Positions 1 to 6,812 of a DNA stretch of 12,338 nucleotides are shown here, piece after piece. The stretch covers positions 1 to 12,338 of the forward strand of contig PUMS01000057.1 in the NCBI GenBank assembly GCA_003551485.1, written 5' to 3'. Both the position numbers and the translations under genes were made by a program. Every line of letters begins with the position of its first letter. The first letter of the stretch is position 1. The DNA is from Phycisphaeraceae bacterium. GTDB lineage: Bacteria; Planctomycetota; Phycisphaerae; Phycisphaerales; Phycisphaeraceae. The notes under the pieces were generated by a model that ran no database searches, was not told the DNA's origin, and saw nothing but the letters and a program-made list of their open reading frames with translations.

Positions 1-246
1 GCCAACCCCGTGCGTGGCGACCTGCCCATGGACAGCACGCGACAGCTCGAGTACCGCGATGGCCGCCTCGCCGCCACCCGGCCCGATCCGATCAATGAAG
101 GCGTACTGCGTCACGATGAGAACAACACCGATCTCGACCGCCTCATGCAGAGCGTGGCCGAGAACACCATGACCCACCACGCGGCGATGAACCTGCTCCA
201 GAACCAGTTCCAGATGCTCTCGATCGCCATCCGCGAACGCATCTGA
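1..246 (+). CDS. flgB: Flagellar proximal rod protein FlgB, C-terminal part (5' end outside window)
   Basis: The reading frame is open from base 1, so the gene starts upstream; an internal GTG at 10 is not taken as the start. The visible 81 residues match the C-terminal part of FlgB: a stretch ending DLDRLMQSVAEN, then a heptad-like helix ending LLQNQFQMLSIAI. The family pattern is D-x-D-x-E/R-M...AEN...LL-x-x-Q/K-F-x-x-L-x-x-A-I. FlgB is a proximal rod subunit, exported by the flagellar type III apparatus and polymerised in the periplasm on the FliE/MS-ring base. Full-length FlgB is usually about 130-140 aa, so roughly 50 N-terminal residues are missing. It is first in the visible operon, 63 nt upstream of flgC. 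Confidence 0.9.
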   Translation, partial: ANPVRGDLPMDSTRQLEYRDGRLAATRPDPINEGVLRHDENNTDLDRLMQSVAENTMTHHAAMNLLQNQFQMLSIAIRERI

Positions 247-309
247 TCCCGGCCCGGACAGGGCCCTGGACGACCTTGCCCGGTACCTGCCTGAAGAGGA
301 ACACAACTG

Positions 310-714
310 ATGTTCGGCACGCTTGATATCTCCGTCTCCGGCATGATCGCGCAGCGCACGCGCATGGATGTGCTTTCGAGCAACATCGCCAACAAGGACA
401 CGATCGTGGATGCCGAAGGCAACCACAACCCCTTCCGCCGCCGCCTGGCCATCCTGGCGCCGGGCGATCCCTCCCGCGGCAGCGAGATGGGGGTGCACGT
501 GAAAGAGATCGCCCTGGATGATGCCCCCTTCAAGCTGCGTTTGGAGCCTGGGAACCCGTTTGCCGATGAATCGGGGTACGTGAAGTATCCCAACATCGAC
601 TCGACCCACGAGATGATCAACGCCATGAGCGCCAGCCGCAGCTACGAGGCCAACATCACCGTGGCCGAGGCCACCAAGTCGATGATGCAGAGCAACCTGC
701 GGCTGCTGGGCTGA
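310..714 (+). CDS. flgC: Flagellar proximal rod protein FlgC
   Basis: The product is 134 aa, the usual FlgC length. The N-terminus has the rod/hook family motif (residues 23-31, SSNIANKDT). The C-terminal half has GYVKYPNID (89-97) and EMINAMSASRSYEANI (101-116), the FlgC signature, and ends in the conserved axial-protein helix. FlgC polymerises with FlgB and FlgF as part of the proximal rod in the periplasm after export through the flagellar secretion channel. The ATG at 310 is preceded by a purine-rich GAAGAGGA at 293-300, a usable Shine-Dalgarno. KDT after SSNIAN is a little unusual, as many FlgC proteins have AxTTR here. Identification is confident. Confidence 0.95.
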   Translation: MFGTLDISVSGMIAQRTRMDVLSSNIANKDTIVDAEGNHNPFRRRLAILAPGDPSRGSEMGVHVKEIALDDAPFKLRLEPGNPFADESGYVKYPNIDSTHEMINAMSASRSYEANITVAEATKSMMQSNLRLLG

Positions 715-725
715 GAGACCACCGG

Positions 726-759
726 CCGGCCCGCCGCGGTGAAGCGCGGCCGGGACCGG
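726..759 (+). other. Stem-loop in the flgC-fliE gap
   Basis: The strands CCGG-CCCG-CCGCG (726-738) and CGCGG-C-CGGG-A-CCGG (745-759) pair around the loop GTGAAG, with two single-base bulges. It ends 3 nt before the fliE Shine-Dalgarno (763-768). No T-run follows, so it is not an obvious terminator; it may affect mRNA stability or fliE initiation. Confidence 0.4.
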
Positions 760-775
760 CGATGAGGACACGGCG

Positions 776-1090
776 ATGACCGATCCACTTGGACTGATTC
801 AGAACGCGTCGGGCCCTGCCGCGCCGGGCCGGCCGCCAGGAGCGCAGGGGCCCGGTGCGCAGGGCGATGGGCCGAAGTTCAGCGATGTGCTGATGAAGAA
901 CATCGAGCAGGTCAATCGCCTTCAGAAGGATGCGGAAACGGCCATTGAAGACCTCGCCGCGGGCCGGCGCGACGATGTGGCGACGGTGATGGTGGCCAAG
1001 CAGAAGGCCGACATGGCCTTCCAGATGCTGCTTCAGGTCCGCAACAAGATGGTGGATGCCTACGAAGAGATCAAGCAGATGCGCGTGTAA
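776..1090 (+). CDS. fliE: Flagellar hook-basal body complex protein FliE
   Basis: The product is 104 aa, typical for FliE. The C-terminus is diagnostic: FQMLLQVRNKMVDAYEEIKQ (residues 82-101) matches the family's FQxMLQVRNKLVEAYQEIMRM ending. Residues 9-32 form a Pro/Gly/Ala-rich flexible N-terminal stretch, and FSDVL (35-39) begins the helical part. FliE is the junction between the MS ring (FliF) and the rod, and the first protein exported by the flagellar type III system. The ATG at 776 is preceded by TGAGGA (763-768) at 7 nt spacing. It sits between flgC and fliF as in the Bacillus fla/che operon. Confidence 0.95.
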   Translation: MTDPLGLIQNASGPAAPGRPPGAQGPGAQGDGPKFSDVLMKNIEQVNRLQKDAETAIEDLAAGRRDDVATVMVAKQKADMAFQMLLQVRNKMVDAYEEIKQMRV

Positions 1091-1211
1091 GGGCGCGGCA
1101 GGGGGGTGATGTGGCCCTCCTGCGGGGCAGACAACCAGGTGAGGCAGCGTAAGCGGCGGAGCCGGCGCTGCCCGCGGTCCGAAGGGGCCGCCACGGCATG
1201 GAGGCCCATGC
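1091..1211 (+). other. fliE-fliF spacer with a stem-loop
   Basis: This 121-nt spacer is the longest inside the first half of the operon. GGCAGCG (1143-1149) pairs exactly with CGCTGCC (1166-1172), enclosing a smaller CGGC/GCCG stem (1154-1157 and 1161-1164) with loop GGA. No T-tract follows, so read-through into fliF is expected. The fliF Shine-Dalgarno GGAGG is at 1200-1204. No promoter motif is recognised. Confidence 0.4.
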
Positions 1212-2840
1212 ATGGAATTTCTCAAGCGTTACTGGACCCAGATCCGCCAGCAGCTTGGCGAGCTGGATGCCCGCACCCGCATCCTCATCGGGTCGCTGCT
1301 GGTCATCCTCGTGCTCGCCGGCTTTCTGCTGATCCAGTACGCTGCCACGCCGCAGATGGTTTCAATCACCGGCTTCATCGGCGACGACCACGGTGAGGCG
1401 ATGTCCAGGCTCGAGGATGCCGGCATCCGTGTGCGCCTTCACCAGGGGCAGGTCGAGGTGCCCAGTGAAAGGCGTCGCGATGCCCTGGCCGTGCTGGCCA
1501 ACAACCAGCTTCTGGCAAGCGACACCTCCAGCGCCTACGACGAGTTCCTGGCCAGTCAGAGCCTGTGGCAGAGCAACCAGCAGCGCGAGGTCGCCCTGGA
1601 CCTGGCCCGGCAGACCGACCTGGCCCAGACGATCCGGCGGATGCGCAGCGTGCAGTCGGCATCGGTGGTCATCGCCCGGCCGCGAAACGAGGGCTTCAGC
1701 CGCACCCACCAGCGCCCCAGTGCGGCGGTGACCATCCGCCTCGACGGCAACAGGCGGATGAACCGCGACTTCGTCAAGGCCGTGGCCGGACTGGTTGCCG
1801 GCGCGGTGGCCGAGATGCGGCCGATCGACGTGCAGGTCATCGATGCCAGCAACAACACCGCCTATACCGTCGAGAGCGAGGATGAACTGCTTGCCAACCA
1901 CACGCTCGAACAGGTCGCCGCGCTGGAGCGCCGCTACGGCGAGCGCATCGGCCACGCGCTGAGCTACATCCGGGGTGTGATCGTGGCGGTCAACGTCCAG
2001 GCCGACAATGTCTACCGCCAGTACGAGCACGACTACGAATACCGCGAGCCCGACCGCGCCAGCGAGACCACCCAGCGCGAAGAGCGGCGGGACATCCAGG
2101 AAGCCGGTGAGGCCGGCGCCAGGGCCAACCTCGGCACCGCCGTGCCGCCGGGCGGTTCCACCGGCCGCAGCGAGACCCGCGAGCTTTCCGAGCGCACCTA
2201 CCACCACGCCTTGCTCCAGGCCCACCGCCGCACGCTGCGCGCCGGTGGGGCGCCCCGCCGCATCAGCGTGTCGGTCAACGTGCCGCGCGGCTACTTCGTC
2301 AACCTCTTCCGCGCTGACAATCCCGACGTTGAGCGCCCCACCGATGAGCAGCTCGAGCCGGTCATCGAGCGGCAGTTGGGCTCCATCGAGCGCCAGGTGC
2401 GCATGCTGATCGAAACAGAAGACAGCGAAGGCAACGTCAACGTCGCCATGGTGCCCGATGACACTGTCCTGCCAGTGATGGCGCAGGTGCAACAGACCGG
2501 CGGCGTGGGGGCGGTACTGGAATCGGACTGGGCCGGGCCCGTGGGCCTGGGCCTGCTGGCGCTGTTGTCGCTGGCGCTGATGTTCGCGATGGTGAGAAAG
2601 GCCACGCAGAGCCCGCCGCTGCCGTCGGCCGAGGAGCTGGCGGGCGTGCCGCCGACGCTGTCGGGTGAGGATGATCTGATCGGTGAGGCCGATGAGAGCG
2701 ACACCTCGATGGCCGGCCTCGAGGTGGATGAGAATGACGTGCGCATCCGGCAGATCGCCGGGCAGATCGGTGAAATGATCAAGGGCAACCCCGCCGAGGC
2801 CGCCGCCATCTTCGGCAAATGGGTCCGCACCGAGCAGTAG
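1212..2840 (+). CDS. fliF: Flagellar MS-ring protein FliF
   Basis: The product is 542 aa, within the usual 520-570 range. Two transmembrane segments are visible, at residues ~24-43 and ~441-461, flanking a large periplasmic part as in all FliF. Residues ~47-215 are the YscJ/FliF-like ring-building modules, including the LASQSLWQSNQQREVALDLA region and a VVIARPRNE strand. Residues ~280-330 are a charged, Gly-rich loop region. The cytoplasmic C-terminus (~512-541, IRQIAGQIGEMIKGNPAEAA followed by a terminal KWVR) is the conserved helix that binds the FliG N-terminal domain. FliF forms the MS ring in the inner membrane, the assembly base of the motor and export gate. The ATG at 1212 has GGAGG at 1200-1204, 7 nt upstream. 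Confidence 0.95.
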   Translation: MEFLKRYWTQIRQQLGELDARTRILIGSLLVILVLAGFLLIQYAATPQMVSITGFIGDDHGEAMSRLEDAGIRVRLHQGQVEVPSERRRDALAVLANNQLLASDTSSAYDEFLASQSLWQSNQQREVALDLARQTDLAQTIRRMRSVQSASVVIARPRNEGFSRTHQRPSAAVTIRLDGNRRMNRDFVKAVAGLVAGAVAEMRPIDVQVIDASNNTAYTVESEDELLANHTLEQVAALERRYGERIGHALSYIRGVIVAVNVQADNVYRQYEHDYEYREPDRASETTQREERRDIQEAGEAGARANLGTAVPPGGSTGRSETRELSERTYHHALLQAHRRTLRAGGAPRRISVSVNVPRGYFVNLFRADNPDVERPTDEQLEPVIERQLGSIERQVRMLIETEDSEGNVNVAMVPDDTVLPVMAQVQQTGGVGAVLESDWAGPVGLGLLALLSLALMFAMVRKATQSPPLPSAEELAGVPPTLSGEDDLIGEADESDTSMAGLEVDENDVRIRQIAGQIGEMIKGNPAEAAAIFGKWVRTEQ

Positions 2841-2884
2841 AGCGCCGGCCCCGTCCAGACCGTGCCCGCAGCGCTTTGCACGAT

Positions 2885-2888
2885 GGAG
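2885..2888 (+). promoter_or_regulatory. Shine-Dalgarno that sets the fliG start
   Basis: GGAG lies 9 nt before ATG 2898. This favours that start over GTG 2862 and ATG 2883 in the same frame. Confidence 0.6.
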
Positions 2889-2897
2889 CCACCGCAG

Positions 2898-3926
2898 ATG
2901 CCAGGCAAGCGATTCACGAACGCCGATGAAATGAATGGGACGCAGAAGGCGGCCGTGCTGCTGCTGACGCTCGATGAGGAGGCCGCAGCCGCGCTGCTCA
3001 AGCAGCTCGATCCGCGCAGTGTCGAGGAGATCACCCGCGAGCTGGCCGGCATCGAGGACCTGGCTCCCACCGTTCGCGATCGCGTGGTGACCGAGTTCTA
3101 CGAGCTGGCACTGGCCCAGACATGGGCCAGCGAAGGCGGCCTCGAGTACGCCCGGGTCCTGCTGGGCAAGAGCATGGACCCCAAGGATGCCGAGCGCATC
3201 CTCGGGCAGATCCAGACCGCGGTGCGGAAGACACCATTCGCCTTTCTCCAGAAGGCCGAGACGCAGAACCTGCTGACGTTCATCCAGGATGAGCATCCCC
3301 AGACCATCGCGCTGATCGTCAGCCACCTGCCCCATCACAAGGCGGCTGAAATCCTCGCCGGCCTGCCCGGCCCCAAGCAGATCGAGGTGGTCAAGCGCGT
3401 GGCCAACATGGAGCAGACCAACCCCGAGGTCGTCAGCGAGGTCGAGCGCGGGCTCGAATCGCGCCTGAGCAACATGCTCAACCAGTCGTTCGAGCAGATC
3501 GGCGGGGTCGATACCGTCGCCGAGGTACTCAACCTCGTCGACCGCACGACGGAGAAGGGCATCATGGAGGGGCTGGAGTCGGAGGACCCGGACCTGGTCG
3601 AGGAAATCCGGCGGCTGATGTTCGTCTTTGAGGACATCATGCTCGTGGATGACCGCGGCATCCAGGCCGTGCTCAAGGAGGTGGACAACGATGAGCTGGC
3701 CCTGGCGCTGAAGACGGCCAGCGAGGACCTCAAGGCCAAGATTTTCGGCAACATGTCCGACCGCGCCGCCCAGCTCATCAACGAAGACATGGAATACATG
3801 GGCCCGGTCCGCGTCTCGGACGTCGAGGCCGCGCAGCAGCGCATCGTGGATATCGTCCGCCGGCTCGAAGATGCCGGTGAGATCATCATCAGCGGCCGCG
3901 GCGGAGACAAGGAGATGATCGTCTGA
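2898..3926 (+). CDS. fliG: Flagellar motor switch protein FliG
   Basis: From the ATG at 2898 the protein is 342 aa, a normal FliG length. This start is chosen because GGAG (2885-2888) lies 9 nt upstream; the frame is open further, to a GTG at 2862, which would add 12 unconserved residues. The N-terminal domain begins KAAVLLLTLDEE (residues 17-28). The middle domain carries the EHPQ motif (132-135, EHPQTIALIVSHL). The C-terminal domain has MFVFEDIMLVDDRGIQ (241-256). Torque-helix charges match E. coli K264, R281, D288, D289 and R297 at a constant offset of +8: K272, R289, E296 (Asp to Glu), D297 and R305. The protein ends GRGGDKEMIV, similar to Firmicutes-type FliG tails. FliG couples stator ion flow to rotor rotation on the cytoplasmic face of the MS ring. 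Confidence 0.96.
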   Translation: MPGKRFTNADEMNGTQKAAVLLLTLDEEAAAALLKQLDPRSVEEITRELAGIEDLAPTVRDRVVTEFYELALAQTWASEGGLEYARVLLGKSMDPKDAERILGQIQTAVRKTPFAFLQKAETQNLLTFIQDEHPQTIALIVSHLPHHKAAEILAGLPGPKQIEVVKRVANMEQTNPEVVSEVERGLESRLSNMLNQSFEQIGGVDTVAEVLNLVDRTTEKGIMEGLESEDPDLVEEIRRLMFVFEDIMLVDDRGIQAVLKEVDNDELALALKTASEDLKAKIFGNMSDRAAQLINEDMEYMGPVRVSDVEAAQQRIVDIVRRLEDAGEIIISGRGGDKEMIV

Positions 3927-3935
3927 GGCCCCCGT

Positions 3936-3954
3936 GCCGGCCCGTCGGGCCGGC
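3936..3954 (+). other. Perfect 8-bp hairpin between fliG and fliH
   Basis: GCCGGCCC (3936-3943) and GGGCCGGC (3947-3954) form a perfect stem with loop GTC, 10 nt after the fliG stop. There is no following T-run, so a classic intrinsic terminator is unlikely. fliH starts 24 nt later with no strong Shine-Dalgarno, so this stem may lower fliH expression relative to fliG or protect the upstream message. Confidence 0.5.
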
Positions 3955-3977
3955 GAGGGCTGCGACGGTGTGCCCCT

Positions 3978-4928
3978 ATGCCCGTGCTCAAGCATCAGCA
4001 ACATGTACCCGCCGCGCCGGATGCCATCGTCCTGGACCTTGGCGATCTTGCCCGCCAGGCCGAGCGATTGAAGCAGCAGGCACGGGCCGAGGCGCAGCGC
4101 ATCATCGCCGAGGCGAAACGGGAGGCCGCGCGCCTGGGCGCCGAGGCGGCCGAGACGGCGCGGGCCGAAGGGCATGCCGCCGGAGTCGAGCAGGGCCGCG
4201 AGGAGGGACGCCGCCAGGGCCGCGAGCAGGCCTTCGAGCAGGCCAGGGGAACGCTCAATGAGCTTCAGAACGCATGGCTCGAAGCCGCCAGGGCATGGGA
4301 GCAGCAGCGGCAGCAGCTCGAGGCGGCCACGCGCGACGCCCTGCTCGCCTTCACCCTCGAGGCCACCCGGCGCATCGTCCATCGCGTGATCGCGGTCGAC
4401 CCACGCGTGGTGGCCGACCAGGCCGCCGCTGCGCTGGCCATGGTGTGGCGGTCGCTTGTCGTGAAAGTGCACATCCACCCCGAGGACCGACCGGCCATGC
4501 AGCAGGCCATGCCGCAACTGCACGCTGAATTCGCCCACCTTCAGCGCATCGAGCTGGTCGAGGATGCGACGGTGGACCGCGGCGGGTGCGTGATCCACCA
4601 CGGCCACGGCCGCATCGACGCCCGCATCGGCGAGCAACTCGACCGCCTCGCCCACGCCATCGCCCCCTCACCGGAAGTCCCCCCGCGCCCGGAAGTGCCC
4701 CCGGAGGATGCCCCGCCCCCGGAAGCTCCCCCGGAAGCTCCCCCGGAAGCTCCCCCGGAAGCTCCCCCGGAAGCGTCCACACTTGTGACGCCCGATAACG
4801 AACCCGGCGGTGACACCGCACAGGTCCAGGGCGGCGATGAGCAGGATGGTCACACCGGCGATTGCGGCCAGCAGGGGACCGCCGCGCACGACCGCCGGCC
4901 ACGGGAGGATGGCGATGAGCACGTTTGA
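3978..4928 (+). CDS. fliH: Flagellar export-apparatus protein FliH (ATPase stator/regulator) with long C-terminal tail
   Basis: Residues 1-229 are FliH-like. A charged Ala/Glu/Arg coiled coil (~22-64) leads into a run of GxxxG repeats with glycines at 65, 69, 73, 77 and 81, a hallmark of FliH. A C-terminal domain follows, with RGGCVIHHGHGRIDARIGEQ (201-220) matching the family's RGGCxxxxxxGxIDAxxxxQL. FliH dimers hold FliI and link it to the C-ring and export gate. The protein is 316 aa, long for the family: after residue 229 comes a Pro/Glu/Ala tail with five PPEA units (247-266), then ~50 Gly/Asp/Gln-rich hydrophilic residues. The last 14 nt overlap fliI. The ATG at 3978 lacks a strong Shine-Dalgarno, so translation may depend on coupling from fliG. 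Identity is confident; the role of the tail is unknown. Confidence 0.92.
   Translation: MPVLKHQQHVPAAPDAIVLDLGDLARQAERLKQQARAEAQRIIAEAKREAARLGAEAAETARAEGHAAGVEQGREEGRRQGREQAFEQARGTLNELQNAWLEAARAWEQQRQQLEAATRDALLAFTLEATRRIVHRVIAVDPRVVADQAAAALAMVWRSLVVKVHIHPEDRPAMQQAMPQLHAEFAHLQRIELVEDATVDRGGCVIHHGHGRIDARIGEQLDRLAHAIAPSPEVPPRPEVPPEDAPPPEAPPEAPPEAPPEAPPEASTLVTPDNEPGGDTAQVQGGDEQDGHTGDCGQQGTAAHDRRPREDGDEHV
4716..4775 (+). repeat. 12-bp tandem repeat in the fliH tail (five units)
   Basis: The unit CCCCCGGAAGCT is repeated in frame: four perfect copies and a fifth ending GCG instead of GCT. Each encodes PPEA. Degenerate relatives (CCGGAAGTC at 4671, CCGGAAGTG at 4689) lie just upstream. Because the unit is a multiple of three, copy-number change by slippage would lengthen or shorten the tail without a frameshift. 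Confidence 0.9.
4903..4908 (+). promoter_or_regulatory. Shine-Dalgarno that sets the fliI start
   Basis: GGGAGG lies 6 nt before ATG 4915, inside the 3' end of fliH. ATG 4909 touches it directly and is too close, so 4915 is preferred. Confidence 0.7.
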
Positions 4929-6297
4929 GGATGCGATCACCACGCTGGAGTCTGCGGTCACCGTCGGCATTCGCGGTACGGCGATGGAGGTACGGGGCCT
5001 GGCGCTGCACGTGGCCGACCTGCCGGCGCCGGTGGGGGCGACGGTGATGGTCCATCCCCGCCGCGGGGATGCTGCGCTGCCCGGCGAGGTGGTCGGTTTC
5101 GACGGCGATCGGACCATCATCATGCCTTACGGGGCAATGCAGGGCATCAGTCGGGGCGATCCGGTCACCGTCGAGCAATACGCGCAGGTGGCCACGGTGG
5201 GGCCGGGGCTGCTGGGCCGGGTGCTCGGGGCGCTCGGTGAGCCGATCGATGGCAGGGGGGCGCTGGATGTGATGCAGCGCCGGGCCCTGGACCCGCCGGC
5301 TGTCGATCCGCTGGACCGGCCGCCGATCGACACGCCGCTGTCAGTTGGCGTGCGGGCAATCGATGGGCTCTTGAGCATCGGCCGCGGCCAGCGGGTGGGC
5401 ATCTTCGCACAGCCCGGGCTGGGCAAGAGCACGCTGATGGCGCAGATGGCGCGGCGGACGGAGGCGGATGTGTGCATCGTCGCCCTCGTGGGCGAGCGCG
5501 GCCGCGAGGTGCGCGACTTCATCGACAACCAGCTCGGGCCCGAGGGGCTGGCCAAGTCGGTGGTCATCGCCGCCACCGGCGATGAGCCGGCCCTCCGCCG
5601 CATCCGCGCGGCGAAGCTGGCGACCACGGTGGCCGAGAATTTCCGCGACCAGGGACTGGATGTGCTGCTGCTGATGGACTCGGTGACGCGATTCTGCCAG
5701 GCCCAGCGACAGGCCGGCCTGGCCGCGGGTGAACCGCCGGCGACGCGGGGCTACCCGCCAAGCGTATTTACCAGCCTGCCGGTGCTGCTGGAGCGCTCCG
5801 GCCGCACCTCGAAGGGGTCGATCACCGGCTTCTACACCGTGCTGGTCGAGGGCGATGAGGTCACCGACCCCGTGGCCGATGCCACGCGCGGCATCCTCGA
5901 TGGCCACGTCCAGCTCAGCCGCGACCTGGCCAACCGCGGACACTGGCCGGCGATCGACGTGCTGGACTCGGTCAGCCGCGTGGCCCCGGATGTGACCGAC
6001 CGGCAGCATCAGAGCGCCCGGACCGAGCTTCTGCGCATCGAGCACCACTACCGGCAGGTCGAGGATATGAAGAACATCGGCGCCTACGCGGTGGGCAGCA
6101 ACCCGGATTTCGACCTGGCCATTGCCGCCCATCCGATGATCGAGCAGTTTCTCCAGCAGCCGGTGCGCGACCCCGAGCCGGCAGATTTTGCGCAGGTGCG
6201 CAAACAGATGCTCGCCATGCAGCAGCAGATCCAGCAGGCCCGTCAACAGCTCGCCGCTCAGCAGCGCCGCCAGGGGGCGGCCCCGTCGCGCACCTGA
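4915..6297 (+). CDS. fliI: Flagellum-specific ATPase FliI
   Basis: From the ATG at 4915 the protein is 460 aa, typical for FliI. That start has GGGAGG (4903-4908) 6 nt upstream; the frame extends to 4810, but the added 35 residues overlap the fliH tail and look non-homologous. Walker A is AQPGLGKS (165-172). The catalytic-glutamate motif is GERGREVRDF (193-202, Glu194). Walker B is LLLMDSVTRF (251-260). GEPPATRGYPPSVF and GSITGFYTVL follow, as in the rotary type III ATPase family. Residues ~1-95 form the N-terminal beta-barrel region. FliI is a hexameric cytoplasmic ATPase that unfolds or loads export substrates with FliH and FliJ. The P-loop has Gln-Pro where FliI usually has Gly-Ser. Confidence 0.96.
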   Translation: MSTFEDAITTLESAVTVGIRGTAMEVRGLALHVADLPAPVGATVMVHPRRGDAALPGEVVGFDGDRTIIMPYGAMQGISRGDPVTVEQYAQVATVGPGLLGRVLGALGEPIDGRGALDVMQRRALDPPAVDPLDRPPIDTPLSVGVRAIDGLLSIGRGQRVGIFAQPGLGKSTLMAQMARRTEADVCIVALVGERGREVRDFIDNQLGPEGLAKSVVIAATGDEPALRRIRAAKLATTVAENFRDQGLDVLLLMDSVTRFCQAQRQAGLAAGEPPATRGYPPSVFTSLPVLLERSGRTSKGSITGFYTVLVEGDEVTDPVADATRGILDGHVQLSRDLANRGHWPAIDVLDSVSRVAPDVTDRQHQSARTELLRIEHHYRQVEDMKNIGAYAVGSNPDFDLAIAAHPMIEQFLQQPVRDPEPADFAQVRKQMLAMQQQIQQARQQLAAQQRRQGAAPSRT

Positions 6298-6327
6298 TGG
6301 GCTGTTGAACGTCCAAGGAGCCCCATC
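6296..6327 (+). promoter_or_regulatory. Hairpin spanning the fliI stop and the fliJ ribosome-binding region
   Basis: GATGGGCT (6296-6303, overlapping the fliI TGA) pairs with AGCCCCATC (6319-6327) with one bulged C. The 15-nt loop and the loop-proximal stem base hold the fliJ Shine-Dalgarno AAGGAG (6315-6320). The 3' arm lies between that site and the GTG start at 6330. Ribosomes finishing fliI would melt the stem, which would suit translational coupling. Confidence 0.45.
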
Positions 6328-6329
6328 CC

Positions 6330-6812
6330 GTGGCGGTGAAGTTCCGTTTCCCTTTGCAAGTGGTGCTCGATCACCGCAGCCGCATTGAAGACCAGCGCCG
6401 ACGCGAGCTGGCCGAGGCCGAGGCCCGGCGTCACCAATGCCACGAGACGCTGCGGACGATGCAGCAGACGATCGTCGGGTCTCGAGGTCAACTGCGATCG
6501 GGCTTGCGGGGCCGGGTGGACATGAGGCAGGTGGCCGCGTTCGCAGGTTACAGCATCCAGGCGCGGGGCGAGGCGCAGTTGATCGTGCAGCGCCTGGCGC
6601 TGATCGAACGCGACATCGAGACCGCCCGGCAGCGCCTCGCCGACGCCGCGAGGCAGAGAAAGGCACTGGAATTGCTACGAGAGAAACAACTGGCCCAGTG
6701 GCAAAGCCGCCAGCAGCGCCGCGAGGTGGCCGAGCTCGATGAGATCGCCACGCAGGCCCACGCGCTGCGCTGCGGATTCGAGTCCGGCCACGGCCGGGAG
6801 ACCCGAACATGA
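6330..6812 (+). CDS. fliJ: Flagellar export protein FliJ
   Basis: The product is 160 aa, slightly longer than the ~147 aa of classic FliJ. It is strongly charged and helical throughout, as expected for the antiparallel coiled coil of FliJ. The N-terminus KFRFPLQVVLDHR fits the family's FxFxLxxVLxxR start, and the C-terminal part has REVAELDEIATQ (~132-143) like FliJ's conserved LDELA. FliJ inserts into the FliI hexamer like the gamma subunit of F1-ATPase, activates export and escorts chaperones. The start is GTG (6330), with AAGGAG at 6315-6320, 9 nt upstream. Sequence alone is weak for this family; position between fliI and the MotE-like gene makes the call firm. Confidence 0.88.
   Translation: MAVKFRFPLQVVLDHRSRIEDQRRRELAEAEARRHQCHETLRTMQQTIVGSRGQLRSGLRGRVDMRQVAAFAGYSIQARGEAQLIVQRLALIERDIETARQRLADAARQRKALELLREKQLAQWQSRQQRREVAELDEIATQAHALRCGFESGHGRETRT

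Noticed and set aside
1106..1396. A 96-aa + strand frame overlapping the fliF start
   Set aside because: It runs out of frame through the conserved FliF N-terminus, is Arg/Pro-rich, and lacks recognisable similarity.
1362..4655. A 1097-aa open frame on the - strand opposite fliF, fliG and fliH
   Set aside because: fliF, fliG and fliH all lie in the same reading frame, and GC-rich sense codons rarely give stops in the antisense register. The antisense product has no recognisable domain and the sense proteins are unambiguous.
4785..4905. Hydrophobic, membrane-helix-like stretch (LLAAIAGVTILLIAALDL) on the - strand opposite the fliH tail
   Set aside because: It is the codon-register complement of Asp, Glu, Gln and Gly codons (GAT reads ATC, CAG reads CTG, GGC reads GCC), so hydrophobicity is automatic. 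It has no start or neighbourhood support.
4810..4914. 35-residue N-terminal extension of FliI
   Set aside because: It overlaps fliH, is not FliI-like, and the good Shine-Dalgarno at 4903-4908 points to ATG 4915.
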